Source of the DNA: Prosthecobacter sp.
Lineage (GTDB): Bacteria > Verrucomicrobiota > Verrucomicrobiia > Verrucomicrobiales > Verrucomicrobiaceae
Assembly: GCA_025869455.1 (NCBI GenBank)
Contig: JAOZVT010000701.1
Coordinates: forward strand, 1 to 6,841
Length of the DNA: 6,841 nt
Reading direction: 5' to 3'
Positions 5,914 to 6,841 of this stretch are shown here, one piece after another. Made by a program: the position numbers and the translations under genes. Within the stretch, counting starts at the first letter, position 1, and each line of letters starts with the position of its first letter. The notes beneath the pieces are model-generated. The model had not been told where the DNA came from and did no database searches. It saw only the letters and a list, made by a program, of their open reading frames with translations.

Positions 5914-6841
5914 ATGCCCTTTCGTTTGACTCCTTTGCTAGCTGCCGCCGAGTCATTACCGCCGCTGTTTACCCTGCTAGCGGTCATGCTCACGACGGTC
6001 GTTATCGTCTCCCTGTTGCTGCTCAGACTCCAGCAATCCCTGCTGGCTGGCTACTTCATTTGCGGGGTCATCGTGGCTAACAGTGGCGTGCTTGACCTCT
6101 TGGGCGGTGGTGAGTCTGAGGCACGAATCGCGCACATGTCCGAGTTTGGCGTCATGCTGCTGATGTTCACCCTGGGTATGGAGTTTTCCCTCAGTGATCT
6201 GCGCTATGTCAGACGCTTGGCCTTTGTCGGCGGCGGCTGGCAAATGGGGTTGTGTGGTGCCCTGGCGGGCTTAGCGGCTTGGCTGGGCGGCTTCTCTGTC
6301 ACAGGCTCCATCATTCTAGCCGTGGCCTTGGCCATGAGTTCCACGGCAGTGAGCTTGAAGAGCTTTCAAGATCTAGGACTGGAAGCCAGCCCTGGGGCAC
6401 GCATGTCCCTAGCCGTCGCCATTTTCCAAGATCTCTTCATCATTGTTTTCTTTCTGATTCTGCCACTGCTGCTGAATGAAGGCAGTGCGGATGAGAGTCT
6501 ATGGCAGCGCCTGGGTTCACTGCTGGCTCGCGGCGGTCTCTTTGTCATTCTAGCAGGTGTGGCGGCGCGCTGGGTCATTCCCACCTTGCTGAATGCGGTC
6601 ACCCGCACTCGCAATCGTGAGTTGTTTACACTCAGCGTGGTCGGCTCCTGCATCGGGCTCGCCTTTGTCGGAGGCCTCCTTCAACTAGGCTTAGCTCTTG
6701 GTGCCTTTGTGGCAGGACTAGCCGTCAGCGAATCCATTTTCAAACATCGCATCCTGGCAGACATCATGCCGATCAAGGACCTCTTCCTGACCCTCTTCTT
6801 TGTGTCCGTGGGGTTGATGATTGATCTGCGTGTGGCCGCTG
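5914..6841 (+). CDS. KefB-like CPA2 family cation:proton antiporter (partial, 3' end outside window)
   Basis: The frame stays open from the ATG at 5914 to the window end: 309 codons plus one base. It is a multi-span membrane protein of the monovalent cation:proton antiporter-2 type (Na_H_Exchanger domain), expected to exchange K+ or Na+ for H+ across the inner membrane. Visible family segments are LLAGYFICGVIV (43-54), EFGVMLLMFTLGMEFSL (77-93), WQMGLCGALAGL (109-120; KefC has a similar LQM segment), ALAMSSTAVSLK (138-149), LAVAIFQDLFII (166-177) with the expected ion-binding Asp173, GLALGAFVAGLAVSES (258-273) and KDLFLTLFFVSVGLMID (288-304). The usual Gly-Pro after the first motif (GxxxGP) is replaced by Ala-Asn (VIVANSGVL). 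A full protein would have more spans and possibly a TrkA-N domain beyond the window. It has its own RBS and is separated from the preceding operon by a stem-loop, so it is probably an independent unit. Confidence 0.9.
   Translation, partial: MPFRLTPLLAAAESLPPLFTLLAVMLTTVVIVSLLLLRLQQSLLAGYFICGVIVANSGVLDLLGGGESEARIAHMSEFGVMLLMFTLGMEFSLSDLRYVRRLAFVGGGWQMGLCGALAGLAAWLGGFSVTGSIILAVALAMSSTAVSLKSFQDLGLEASPGARMSLAVAIFQDLFIIVFFLILPLLLNEGSADESLWQRLGSLLARGGLFVILAGVAARWVIPTLLNAVTRTRNRELFTLSVVGSCIGLAFVGGLLQLGLALGAFVAGLAVSESIFKHRILADIMPIKDLFLTLFFVSVGLMIDLRVAA

Overview
The window carries six chromosomal genes plus their control sequences, in two blocks that diverge from an intergenic region at about 3434-3610. 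Base composition is moderately GC-rich by eye. The gene content (a MoxR / DUF58 / DUF4381-like cluster, RsgA, an ArsP_1-type permease with a DUF1980 partner, a KefB-type antiporter) and the protein style suggest a Gram-negative bacterium, most likely of the Verrucomicrobiota or a relative. That assignment is inference; no rRNA or marker set is present to prove it. I see no insertion sequence, tRNA, rRNA, CRISPR array or prophage gene.

Minus-strand block (3433 down to 1). The order of transcription is rsgA (small ribosomal subunit biogenesis GTPase), a MoxR-family AAA+ ATPase, a DUF58 protein with a von Willebrand A-like fold, and the first 79 codons of a proline-rich, single-span membrane protein that looks like DUF4381 and runs off the window at base 1. 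MoxR, DUF58 and the membrane protein form the start of a classical MoxR/vWA cluster, in which the ATPase is thought to act as a chaperone on vWA proteins at the membrane. The last two genes overlap in TAATG, and a perfect AAGGAGG for the downstream gene lies inside the Arg/Lys-rich tail of DUF58. rsgA lies 70-109 bases upstream of moxR, depending on the moxR start, and is probably a passenger rather than a functional partner.

Plus-strand block (3611 to the end). An ArsP_1/UPF0718 permease overlaps by ATGA a DUF1980/TIGR03943 membrane protein. The second protein carries a striking insert of about 90 residues with 32 His and 8 Cys between its second and third membrane spans. The pair looks like a two-subunit transporter for a metal or metalloid ion, with the His/Cys tract as an ion buffer or sensor. 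The intergenic region upstream holds a 13-bp palindrome framed by two copies of a 10-bp direct repeat, the second overlapping a possible -35 box; this is a good operator candidate. After the pair comes a perfect 10-bp stem-loop (5818-5845), then a KefB-like CPA2 cation:proton antiporter with its own ribosome binding site, truncated by the window end after 309 codons.

Most of the window is well-known families. The part most worth a second look is the permease / His-rich DUF1980 pair with its possible operator.
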